64,000 nucleotides of DNA, from the NCBI GenBank assembly GCA_030827315.1, contig JAURER010000002.1:85821-149820 (forward strand), read 5' to 3'. Under the pieces are notes generated by a model. The model made no database searches. It saw only the letters and a list, made by a program, of their open reading frames with translations, and was not told the DNA's origin. Source of the stretch: Gemmatimonadota bacterium. GTDB lineage: Bacteria; Gemmatimonadota; Gemmatimonadetes; Longimicrobiales; Gaopeijiaceae. This document shows positions 57,513-64,000 of this stretch, piece after piece. The position numbers and the translations under genes are program-made. How positions within the stretch are numbered: the stretch's first letter is position 1; every line of letters starts with the position of its first letter.

Positions 57513-58274
57513 TCAGCCCTGCGCTTTGTTCACATCGGACGCCGGTACCAGCCCGGCCAGGCGGGCGAGCGACGCGAGATCCGGGACCTCGAGGTCCGGT
57601 CGTGCGTCCGAAGGGGGTGTCGCTCCGCCCCCGCCCCGCCCCGCGCGCCGGTTCACCCAGACGCAAGTAAAGCCGAGCCCCTTCGCCGGCGCGACGTCGT
57701 GGTAGAGGCTCTGGGCCACGTGGAGCACCCGTTCACGGGGAAGATCGAGCCTTCGGAGGACCTCGTGAAAGTGCGCCGGAGCCGGCTTGTAGCTGCGCAC
57801 CTGCTGCGCGGTCACGACCGCGGTGAAGGGATCGCCCAGCATTCTGGAGGAGCCGGCGAAGAGATCATCATCGACGTTCGAGACCACGGCCAGCCGATAC
57901 CGGGTGGCCAGCGCCGCGAGCGCGGGAACGGTGTCGGAGAAGGGCGGCCACCGCGACACGGACGACGCGAAGCCGTCGGCTGCCCCCTCGCCCACGACCA
58001 CGCCGTACGCTTCGCCGAACGCACGCGCGACGTCGCGAAGCACCTCCCGGTACGACCGGAAGGGACCCCGCTCGGCTTCGGGCTCGAAGCGCCCGTACTG
58101 CTCGAGCACCCGCTCGGACTCCAGGCCACCCCCCACCCCGTCCAGAAGATCCGACACGGCGGCCACGATCCCGCGCTCCCAGTCGATGAGCGTGCCATAG
58201 CAGTCGAAGGTCATGGCTTCGAACCCGCCGAGGTCGAGGGTCGACGTTGGGGCGCCCGGAGCGTTGCTCGTCAC
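57513..58274 (-). CDS. HAD-superfamily hydrolase (haloacid dehalogenase type)
   Basis: A 253-residue hydrolase. Motif I is FDCYGTLIDW with nucleophile Asp24. Motif II is the SN in VVSNVDDD, motif III is the Lys in YKPAP, and motif IV is HVAQSLYHDVAPAKGLG. A cap domain lies between about 38 and 110. Typical of haloacid dehalogenase type II or phosphatase members; substrate not inferable. GTG 58274 overlaps the M24 peptidase stop (GTGA). It is the second gene of the M24/HAD/amidohydrolase unit. Confidence 0.9.
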   Translation of the reverse strand: MTSNAPGAPTSTLDLGGFEAMTFDCYGTLIDWERGIVAAVSDLLDGVGGGLESERVLEQYGRFEPEAERGPFRSYREVLRDVARAFGEAYGVVVGEGAADGFASSVSRWPPFSDTVPALAALATRYRLAVVSNVDDDLFAGSSRMLGDPFTAVVTAQQVRSYKPAPAHFHEVLRRLDLPRERVLHVAQSLYHDVAPAKGLGFTCVWVNRRAGRGGGGATPPSDARPDLEVPDLASLARLAGLVPASDVNKAQG

Positions 58275-59665
58275 TTGATGACCAGGATGCGGTTGTTCAC
58301 CGGATACAGCCACTCCACGCCCCGCTCCGTGACGACGGCGTCATCCTCCAGCGGGATGCGGATCTTCGCTCCCGCCCACTCCGGGTTGGACGTGTACGCG
58401 AACAGTTCGATCGACAGCAGCGTGCCCGGCCGAAGTTCGTACGTCATTTGCGTCGGATTGAAGAAGGCGAGCGACGGGCCCAGCCCGTGCCCCCAGTTTC
58501 CGACCGAGTGCGGCCCCAGCACGACGTCCGTGACGGTCGGGTCTGCGGACGGCTGGTTGAACTCGATGCGGTTGAAGCCGGCCTCCTCGAGCGCCGCCCA
58601 CGTCCGCTCGAGTGCCTCGGACGCGGTGGCCGCGGGCCGGATGGTCGTTTTCATGATGTCGCGTACTTCGATGCCGCGCTCGAATGCGTGGCGGATGCCC
58701 GCCGGCGGCTCCGTCTCTCCCTCGCGCAGGACATACGCGATGCGCTTCATGTCGGTGTAGAAGTCGAGGAAGCCGACGCCCCAGTCGAGCATCAGGAGGT
58801 CACCACGCTGGATGATCCGGTCGGTGGAGGTCGCCACGATCCCCTCCGGTCCCGTCACGTACACGGACGGCATGTCGAACGAGGATCCGAGGCCGCGGGC
58901 CAGCTGCTGGTCGGACATCCACCAGGCAACGTCCTCGAGCGTCGTCACCCCCGGCGTGATGACCGCGTTGGAGAAGGCACGCTCGGCGATCTCGCGGCTG
59001 ATCTCGCCGGCTTCGGCGAACGCCGCGAGTTCCACGGCCGTTCGCGTGGAACGGAAGTCGGACACGAAGCGTTCCGCCGAGACGAGCCTGTCCCCGTAGC
59101 GGCCGAGCACGTCTTTAAGATGCTGGTACGACGTGTGGGACAGACCGTCCGCCCCACCGATCGAAGCTGCCATGTTGACGCCGATACGCTCCGGATCGCG
59201 CTCCGCCACGTACGCCGCGAGCTCGTCCGCGCCTCCGAACTCGTCGTAGACGCCGCACTGCTCGAGTCGGTATCCGCCGACCCCGAGCGCAGCCCGCTCG
59301 ACCCTGTCCCCGCGGTCGGTGAAGACGTAGTACGCCCAGTCTCCGACATACCCCCGGCCGAGCGCCTCCCACATCGGGTCGAGCAGCCCTTCGCGCATGA
59401 CCACGATCCACATGTCGAGGTCGTTGTCATGCATGGCCTCGGGCATGACAAGGTCGAACTTCTCCGCCCGGATCTGGCACATCCGCTCCCAGCGCGCCCG
59501 GGCCTCCTGGGCCCCGGACTTCACCGGTGTCAGACTCGAGATGAGGGCGCAGGCGAGGCCGGCTGCGAGCATCGTGCCGGGCGGACGAGCCGAGCGTGCG
59601 GTGCGGTCGGGGGTGCGGATGCTCCGCGACGAGAGGACACGGCGATGGAACGAGGGAAGCGGCAT
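58271..59665 (-). CDS. M24 family peptidase, secreted
   Basis: A 464-residue protein. A long basic N-terminus precedes a hydrophobic signal-like stretch (TMLAAGLACALISSLTPVKSGAQ). The M24 N-terminal domain (about 60-200) and catalytic domain follow. Metal ligands appear complete: Asp294 (LMLDWGVG), Asp305 (YTDMKR), His393 (WGHGLGP), Glu420 (SIELFAY) and Glu440 (LEDDAVVT). The second metal region differs from classical PepP (IELFAY for IEPGxY). Probably cleaves Xaa-Pro peptides outside the cytoplasm. ATG 59665 is the most likely start; others are possible upstream. It heads the four-gene unit. Confidence 0.87.
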   Translation of the reverse strand: MPLPSFHRRVLSSRSIRTPDRTARSARPPGTMLAAGLACALISSLTPVKSGAQEARARWERMCQIRAEKFDLVMPEAMHDNDLDMWIVVMREGLLDPMWEALGRGYVGDWAYYVFTDRGDRVERAALGVGGYRLEQCGVYDEFGGADELAAYVAERDPERIGVNMAASIGGADGLSHTSYQHLKDVLGRYGDRLVSAERFVSDFRSTRTAVELAAFAEAGEISREIAERAFSNAVITPGVTTLEDVAWWMSDQQLARGLGSSFDMPSVYVTGPEGIVATSTDRIIQRGDLLMLDWGVGFLDFYTDMKRIAYVLREGETEPPAGIRHAFERGIEVRDIMKTTIRPAATASEALERTWAALEEAGFNRIEFNQPSADPTVTDVVLGPHSVGNWGHGLGPSLAFFNPTQMTYELRPGTLLSIELFAYTSNPEWAGAKIRIPLEDDAVVTERGVEWLYPVNNRILVIK

Positions 59666-59689
59666 CGGGATCTCACGGTTCGCTTCGAC

Positions 59690-59716
59690 ACATGATCGGG
59701 CCGACATGATCGGGCC
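59690..59716. repeat. Tandem 13-base direct repeat between divergent genes
   Basis: ACATGATCGGGCC occurs at 59690-59702 and again at 59704-59716, separated by one G. It lies 25-51 bases upstream of the M24 peptidase start (minus strand) and upstream of the membrane-protein gene on the plus strand. It could be an operator or a chance local duplication. Confidence 0.5.
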
Positions 59717-59853
59717 TTCGAACCGAAAAGGCCAACCGCGGAGGCCGCCGGAAGCCCCCGTGCCTTGTGAAGGTCCCGTGCGAAGAAGCACCTTGCCCGC
59801 ACGTCGGGGCTTCTCCTGCCCCTCCGCCCCCGCCAGCCCGCACCCTGCCCTTC

Positions 59854-60945
59854 GTGCCCACGTTCGTCCGTGTGATCGTCATTCTGCTCGCCGTCGCCGG
59901 CGCGGCAGGGCACCTGACCTTCCTCGACGCCGTGTGGTGGCACAGTCTCGGAATCACGGCGACGGTTTCGAGGGACGTCGGCACGGCGACGGTCGTGCTC
60001 CTCTCGGCGCACGCGCTGGTCTCGGTGACGTGCTCCGTCTTCGCCGTGACGCTGGTCCTGAGCGAGCGTCATCGGCAGGACGCCGCCCGCGCACTCGGGC
60101 TCGCGCTCGGGGCCTGGAGCTACCTGATGGCGTATTCGGGAATCACGCTGCTCTTCCGCCCGCTCGTTCCGGGAATCCAGCGCGACGCGTTCGAGGCGCA
60201 CTTCCTCGCGGTCGAGGTCCTCGGACTCGTCGGTGTTCTTCGCTACACGGCGATCTTTCCACGCCCGCTTCGGGAAGACGAGCTCGCGCCCCTGGACACG
60301 CTTCCCCGCGTGCTCCTGCCGTTCCACGAGGCGGCTCTGAGGTTGCGAAGGCCCTTCGCACCCCTCCTGGCGGGAGCCGTCGTCCTGACGGCGCTGTGGG
60401 GCGTGACTGTCGCGACGCGGGGTGAGCTCGGCGACGCGGGTCTCAGTCGGGGCATGGACCTGGTGCGCTTCTCGGCCGCCGGCTTCGCGGTGATGCACCT
60501 CCGGCGCGCATGGGCCTGCGCAACGGAGGGAGACCGGGACGGTCTGCAGTGGCTGCTCGTCGCCGTCGCCGTCCTGTTGGCTTCGCTCGGGATCCTCATC
60601 AGCGGAAACGTCCTCGTGGCCGTGACGGGATTTCCCGAGCCGCACGTCGCGTGGCGTCCCATCCTCGTCGACGTCGGGCTGGTCGGCTTCATGGCCTCCC
60701 TCGCGATGTCGGCGCTCCACAGGGAGGGCCATGACCCCGGCCGAGTGCTGCGAGTCGTCGCGACCAAGGGCGCGATCGCGAGCATCGGGCTGTTCCTCGC
60801 GGCCGGACTCGAGGCTCTCTTCAGCGGTGGGGTCCTGGCCGCCGCGTCCGTCCGTCACGGGGTCGGTTCGGCGCTGGCCTTCGCCATCGTGCTCTCCACG
60901 CAACGACAGCTGTCGGAGTGGATTTCCAGAACCCTGAACCTCTGA
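59854..60945 (+). CDS. Multi-pass membrane protein of unknown function
   Basis: A 363-residue protein with about 8 hydrophobic helices, starting FVRVIVILLAVAGAAGHLTFL. Others include LLSAHALVSVTCSVFAVTLVL and WLLVAVAVLLASLGILISG. Short charged loops separate them. No transporter or enzyme motif that I can name. GTG 59854 is a reasonable start just before the first helix; an in-frame GTG at 59767 would add 29 residues containing a proline-rich stretch. No clear ribosome binding site decides it. The gene stands between the M24 peptidase (divergent) and the VOC gene, 26 bases apart. Confidence 0.68.
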   Translation: MPTFVRVIVILLAVAGAAGHLTFLDAVWWHSLGITATVSRDVGTATVVLLSAHALVSVTCSVFAVTLVLSERHRQDAARALGLALGAWSYLMAYSGITLLFRPLVPGIQRDAFEAHFLAVEVLGLVGVLRYTAIFPRPLREDELAPLDTLPRVLLPFHEAALRLRRPFAPLLAGAVVLTALWGVTVATRGELGDAGLSRGMDLVRFSAAGFAVMHLRRAWACATEGDRDGLQWLLVAVAVLLASLGILISGNVLVAVTGFPEPHVAWRPILVDVGLVGFMASLAMSALHREGHDPGRVLRVVATKGAIASIGLFLAAGLEALFSGGVLAAASVRHGVGSALAFAIVLSTQRQLSEWISRTLNL

Positions 60946-60971
60946 ACCCACGCACCCGCCAAGGAACCGCC

Positions 60972-61355
60972 ATGAGCGAATCACCTTTTGGACTCCGCCA
61001 ACTCGGCCAGATCCTCGTGCCGGTCCAGGACCTCGAGCGGGCGATCGCCTTTTACAGGGACGTGCTGGGCGTGCCGTTTCTCTTTCAGGTGCCCCGCATG
61101 GCGTTCTTCGACCTGGCTCCGGTGCGCCTGATGCTCGCCCAGCACGAGGGGGAGCGAGACTACGCGGGCTCCATTCTCTACTACGGTGTGGACGACATCC
61201 GGCAGGCGCACACCACGCTCGCCGAACGCGGCGTCACGTTCGACCAGGGTCCGTTGCTGATCGCCGAAATGGAGGACCACGACCTCTGGATGGCCTTCTT
61301 CCGCGACTCCGAAGGAAACCAGGTCGCCCTGATGGCCGAAGACCGAGGGTCCTGA
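60972..61355 (+). CDS. VOC-fold (glyoxalase/bleomycin resistance/dioxygenase) protein
   Basis: A 127-residue single VOC domain. Its pattern is QILVPVQDLERAIAFYRDVLGVPFLF, MAFFDLAPVRLMLAQH, then GVDDIRQAHTTLAERGV and WMAFFRDSEGNQVALM. The last resembles the family's FxDPdGN end with Asp. One or two metal positions are recognisable (Glu in the terminal region), but the substrate cannot be inferred. ATG 60972 has AAGGAA upstream. Transcription may start independently of the preceding gene. Confidence 0.88.
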   Translation: MSESPFGLRQLGQILVPVQDLERAIAFYRDVLGVPFLFQVPRMAFFDLAPVRLMLAQHEGERDYAGSILYYGVDDIRQAHTTLAERGVTFDQGPLLIAEMEDHDLWMAFFRDSEGNQVALMAEDRGS

Positions 61356-61380
61356 GCCCGGGAAAAGCCGCGCTTCGCCC

Positions 61381-61410
61381 TTGACCGCGGGCGCTCCGCG
61401 GCTCTATTAC
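61381..61410 (+). promoter_or_regulatory. Sigma-70-like promoter for the 61450 gene
   Basis: TTGACC (61381-61386) and TATTAC (61405-61410) are separated by 18 bases. They lie 40 bases upstream of the ATG at 61450. The best promoter-like match I saw in the window by eye. Confidence 0.55.
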
Positions 61411-61449
61411 TGGACTTTAACCAATCTTCGAGAACAACCAGGAGCCAGC

Positions 61450-61881
61450 ATGTCCGAATCCGGTGGCGACCAGATCCGGGTCATCCTTCGGTGGATCCAG
61501 ATCAAGGACAACAAGGAAGCGATGTGGGACGATGAGGGGGAATTCCGCTTCCGTTCCGTGGTCACGACGGCCGGTCAGTCGCACGAACTCCAGTTCCCCG
61601 AGACCGGCTACTGGTCCATCTCCGATCACCCGCGTCGCAACAAGGTCGACAAGATCGACAAGGTGCTCTACGAGGGACCGCATGGTGACAACCTGATCGT
61701 GGAGCTGTTCGGCGAAGAACTCGACGACTTCTCACCGAACGACCACCTCGCCGACTATCGTCGCGAGTACAGGGGCGACGCCTCCTCGTGGATCGGGCGG
61801 CACCAGCCGACCGACGAGGGCTCGGAAGACCCTGAGAACATGATCGACTGGCGCGTCTGCTACGATATCGAGAAGGCCTGA
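61450..61881 (+). CDS. Acidic hypothetical protein, stand-alone unit
   Basis: A 143-residue cytoplasmic protein with AGGAG upstream of ATG 61450. It is rich in acidic and aromatic residues. The N-terminal segment (IRVILRWIQIKDNKEAMWDDEGEFRFRSVV) and later GETGYWSIS-like stretches (ETGYWSISDHPRRNKVDK, NLIVELFGEEL) look like a beta-sandwich, possibly C2-like, but I cannot place it. It has its own promoter and a perfect terminator, so it is probably transcribed alone and perhaps strongly. Function unknown. Confidence 0.85.
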   Translation: MSESGGDQIRVILRWIQIKDNKEAMWDDEGEFRFRSVVTTAGQSHELQFPETGYWSISDHPRRNKVDKIDKVLYEGPHGDNLIVELFGEELDDFSPNDHLADYRREYRGDASSWIGRHQPTDEGSEDPENMIDWRVCYDIEKA

Positions 61882-61907
61882 AGCGAAGAACGAGCGACAG
61901 GACGGAA

Positions 61908-61950
61908 GAGGCCCCCCCCGGATTCTCCGGGGGGGGCCTCTTTCCTTTCT
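61908..61950 (+). terminator. Rho-independent terminator
   Basis: GAGGCCCCCCCCGG (61908-61921) pairs with CCGGGGGGGGCCTC (61927-61940): 14 perfect base pairs with loop ATTCT. TTTCCTTTCT (61941-61950) follows directly. Ends transcription of the acidic gene, 27 bases after its stop. Confidence 0.95.
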
Positions 61951-62000
61951 CGCCCGGGCACGGTACCCTTGTTTCGGTTTCTCTTCGGTGTCAGGAGCCC

Positions 62001-63068
62001 ATGCCCCTTTCCCTTCCCACGCTTCACGGCCGCGGCGCGAGCTGGAACCCACCCAACCGCTTCGAGCGGCTCCACGTGGACCGTCGTGGCTGGACCGACC
62101 CGGACGATCCGGCGCCCGAGACGGAGCTTCTCGAGGACGCCACTCGAAGCATTCTGGCGCACAACGATTCTCCGGACGTCGGCTTCGACGTGGGAATCAA
62201 CCCCTATCGCGGGTGCAGTCACGGGTGCGCCTACTGTTATGCGCGCCCGACGCACGAGTACCTCGGATTCTCCGCCGGACTCGACTTCGAGACGCGCATC
62301 CTGGTGAAGCGGCGGGCACCCGAACTCCTGCGGGAGGCTCTCTCGGCACGCAGCTGGAAGCCGAGGGTCATCGGTCTCAGCGGCAACACCGACGCGTGGC
62401 AGCCCGCCGAGCGCCGGCTTCGCATCACGCGTCGATGCCTCGAAGTGCTGGCGGAGTTCCGCAATCCGGTCGCGATCGTGACGAAGAGCTATCTCGTGAC
62501 GCGGGACGTCGACCTCCTCGCCGAGCTGGCCCGCTACCGCGCCGTGGCGGTCGTCCTCTCGGTGACCTCGCTCAGCAACGACGTCCATCGTGCCATGGAG
62601 CCGCGGGCATCGAGCCCGGCGCGCCGGCTCGGCGCGATCCGGGTTCTCGCCGACGCGGGCATCCCGGTCGGTGTCAACGTCGCCCCTGTCGTGCCCGGCC
62701 TCACCGACCACGAAGTGCCCGACATCCTCCAGGCGGCCGCCGACGCAGGAGCGACGTTCGCAGGCTACATCATGCTTCGCCTGCCGCTGGGGGTGAAAGA
62801 CATCTTCGCCGACTGGCTGGAGCGGCACTTCCCGGAGCGTCGCTCCAAGGTTCTCAACCGGGTCCGTGAGATGCGCGGTGGGGAACTCGACGACGCCCGC
62901 TTCGGCACGCGTGGTCGCGGCGAGGGTCCGTGGGCGGACCAGATGCGGTCCCTCTTCCGGGTCACGCGTGACCGGCTCGGCCTCGTCGCACCACCCCGTC
63001 TGTCCTCCGACGCCTTTCGCGTCCCCCCGGACCGCGACGCGCCCCAGTACGAGCTCTTCGGGTCCTGA
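62001..63068 (+). CDS. Radical SAM protein, PA0069-type
   Basis: A 355-residue protein. The [4Fe-4S] motif CxxxCxxC is Cys72-Cys76-Cys79 (GCSHGCAYCYARPTH), preceded by GINPYRG, characteristic of the PA0069/Rv2578c-type family (SplB-related). SAM- and barrel-associated stretches IGLSGNTDAWQP, VAIVTKSYLV and GVNVAPVVPGLTD follow. The C-terminus carries extra segments (about 265-355) ending in YELFGS. The reaction is unknown. ATG 62001 starts 51 bases after the terminator at 61950. NfuA in this window could supply its cluster. Confidence 0.9.
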   Translation: MPLSLPTLHGRGASWNPPNRFERLHVDRRGWTDPDDPAPETELLEDATRSILAHNDSPDVGFDVGINPYRGCSHGCAYCYARPTHEYLGFSAGLDFETRILVKRRAPELLREALSARSWKPRVIGLSGNTDAWQPAERRLRITRRCLEVLAEFRNPVAIVTKSYLVTRDVDLLAELARYRAVAVVLSVTSLSNDVHRAMEPRASSPARRLGAIRVLADAGIPVGVNVAPVVPGLTDHEVPDILQAAADAGATFAGYIMLRLPLGVKDIFADWLERHFPERRSKVLNRVREMRGGELDDARFGTRGRGEGPWADQMRSLFRVTRDRLGLVAPPRLSSDAFRVPPDRDAPQYELFGS

Positions 63069-63419
63069 TCAGCCGAAAGCCGGGTGCGCCCGCTGCCGAG
63101 CACTGCGGCTTGCCTCTAGGATCCAAAGGAAGCTGGTGAAGCCCTCGTCGAGGCGAGCCGCGAGCCTTGCCACCTCGTCCTGGCGGCACACCCAGTCCTT
63201 GAGCGCGCTCCCCGGGTACACGCCGAGAGCCGCCGCGCTGAGCACCCGGCCGGGGAACGTCGCCCCGAGGAGCAGCCTCGACGCGAGCGGCGCCGCCGCG
63301 ATCACGTCGGTGAGCGAGAACGGCGCGTACGTCGCGTCGTTGGGTATGTGGACCTCGTCCATGACGTCGTAACCGAGCGAGTCGGGGCTGGGAGTTCCAG
63401 CCCCGACCCGCCAGGTCAC
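63069..63419 (-). CDS. Small hypothetical protein
   Basis: A 116-residue protein whose GTG 63419 overlaps the TPR gene stop (GTGA). It has weakly helical segments (DVIAAAPLASRLLLGATFPGRVLSAAALG, DEVARLAARLDEGFTSFLWILE). The first could insert in a membrane, but no strong helix is evident. No recognised family. It ends one base after the radical SAM gene stop and is co-transcribed with the TPR gene. Confidence 0.6.
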   Translation of the reverse strand: MTWRVGAGTPSPDSLGYDVMDEVHIPNDATYAPFSLTDVIAAAPLASRLLLGATFPGRVLSAAALGVYPGSALKDWVCRQDEVARLAARLDEGFTSFLWILEASRSARQRAHPAFG

Positions 63420-64000
63420 GACTTCGGAGCGTTTCCGCCCCCGGCAATCTGGGCGGAGAGCTCCTGGTGGACCTCAAGCGCCTCGCGCTGCGCCTCGCGC
63501 TCCATCGGGGAGTCGAGATCCATGGACAGGACGTATTCGAGCGGCGGAATCGCGAGCTCCGGTCGTCCGGTGTCCTTGTAGACCCTCGCGAGCTGGAGGT
63601 GGTGGTCCGGCACCTCGGGCGCACGCGCCGCGGCAAACACCAGGTAGCGTTCGGCTTCCTCCCAGGACGCGGACTTGAGGACGTCTCCGCCAAGAAGGTT
63701 GGTCGCGATCCAACGGGTCACGCCGTTCATTCGCCGCACTCCCGCGTGCAGCCGACCCATCATGTAGTTCGCCTGGGCATGCTCCGGATCGATCGCCAGC
63801 ACGACGTCGAGCTCCTCATACAGCGCCGACGCGGCGCGGACCTTGGTGCGCCCGCCTTCACGATCCGCGCGCATCCCGAGCACGGCCGCGAGGGCGAAGC
63901 GACGTCCTACGCTTTCCTCGTGGCCGACCACGGCCGCGCGCGCGAAGCCCTCCGCTTCCTTCAGGACCTCCTTCATGCGGTCTTCGTCGTCGACCCCGAC
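63416..64000 (-). CDS. TPR protein resembling RMDN (regulator of microtubule dynamics) domain, cut off
   Basis: The frame is open to the window edge, so the N-terminus lies outside; an ATG at 63976 is internal. About 194 residues are visible. The helical repeats resemble RMDN proteins: IDPEHAQANYMMGRLHAGVRRM, TRWIATNLLGG, YLVFAAARAPEVPDHHLQLARVYKDTGR and AIPPLEYVLSMD, a TPR-type solenoid. Bacterial relatives exist; their role is not known to me. The gene overlaps the downstream hypothetical by 4 bases. Confidence 0.72.
   Translation of the reverse strand, partial: VGVDDEDRMKEVLKEAEGFARAAVVGHEESVGRRFALAAVLGMRADREGGRTKVRAASALYEELDVVLAIDPEHAQANYMMGRLHAGVRRMNGVTRWIATNLLGGDVLKSASWEEAERYLVFAAARAPEVPDHHLQLARVYKDTGRPELAIPPLEYVLSMDLDSPMEREAQREALEVHQELSAQIAGGGNAPKS

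Overview
This is a 64 kb stretch of a high-GC (roughly two-thirds G+C), densely coding genome from a Gram-negative, didermic, free-living bacterium. Diderm evidence is an LptF/LptG-type permease, a TonB-dependent receptor, a TolC-type outer-membrane channel and several lipoproteins. Many start codons are GTG or TTG, and genes often overlap by 4 bases (ATGA/GTGA). Two ECF sigma modules, tandem amidohydrolases, several M24 peptidases and membrane-anchored TPR proteins together suggest Gemmatimonadota or a close relative. That placement is inference from gene content, not from a marker gene. I see no tRNA, rRNA, CRISPR array, insertion sequence or phage gene, so the region looks like ordinary chromosome.

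Left part (1-10 kb): the 3' end of an lptG-like gene converges on a dapF-like gene in which both catalytic cysteines are serine. A small orphan gene follows, then what I read as a SAM-II riboswitch and a 12-bp hairpin in front of metH. metH overlaps a bifunctional homocysteine methyltransferase/methylenetetrahydrofolate reductase gene. A second stand-alone MetF-like gene lies convergent to it, downstream of an aminopeptidase P gene. This block is a methionine/one-carbon cluster apparently sensed by S-adenosylmethionine.

Middle-left (10-28 kb): a TonB-dependent receptor, a phosphodiester glycosidase lipoprotein and a threonine synthase. The threonine synthase is coupled to a NatA/NatB-like ABC system whose permease is fused to a CPBP intramembrane protease. 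Two ECF-sigma modules then face each other. The forward one is sigma, zinc-finger anti-sigma, double-PDZ protein (18.6-21.0 kb). The reverse one is sigma, anti-sigma, Spy-like protein, TolC, ABC ATPase, MacA, MacB (27.3-21.0 kb), with nearly every junction overlapping or only a few bases apart.

Centre (28-46 kb): an HNH endonuclease, PriA, an M24 peptidase, a methyltransferase, a histone-deacetylase-family amidohydrolase, carB, a 38-residue protein resembling the small subunit of NSS amino-acid importers, an M6-type secreted metalloprotease with a coupled lipoprotein, an HD protein, endonuclease III, a zincin-like metallopeptidase and a 12-TM NSS transporter. Nearly all are on the minus strand.

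Right part (46-64 kb): a membrane TPR protein, glycyl-tRNA synthetase, NfuA, a cyanophycinase-like peptidase and a GYF_2-domain membrane protein. Next is a four-gene minus-strand unit (M24 peptidase, HAD hydrolase, double amidohydrolase, degenerate amidohydrolase) ending in a strong hairpin. A multi-pass membrane protein, a VOC-fold protein, a small acidic protein between a clear promoter and a clear terminator, a radical SAM protein and a cut-off TPR protein complete the window.
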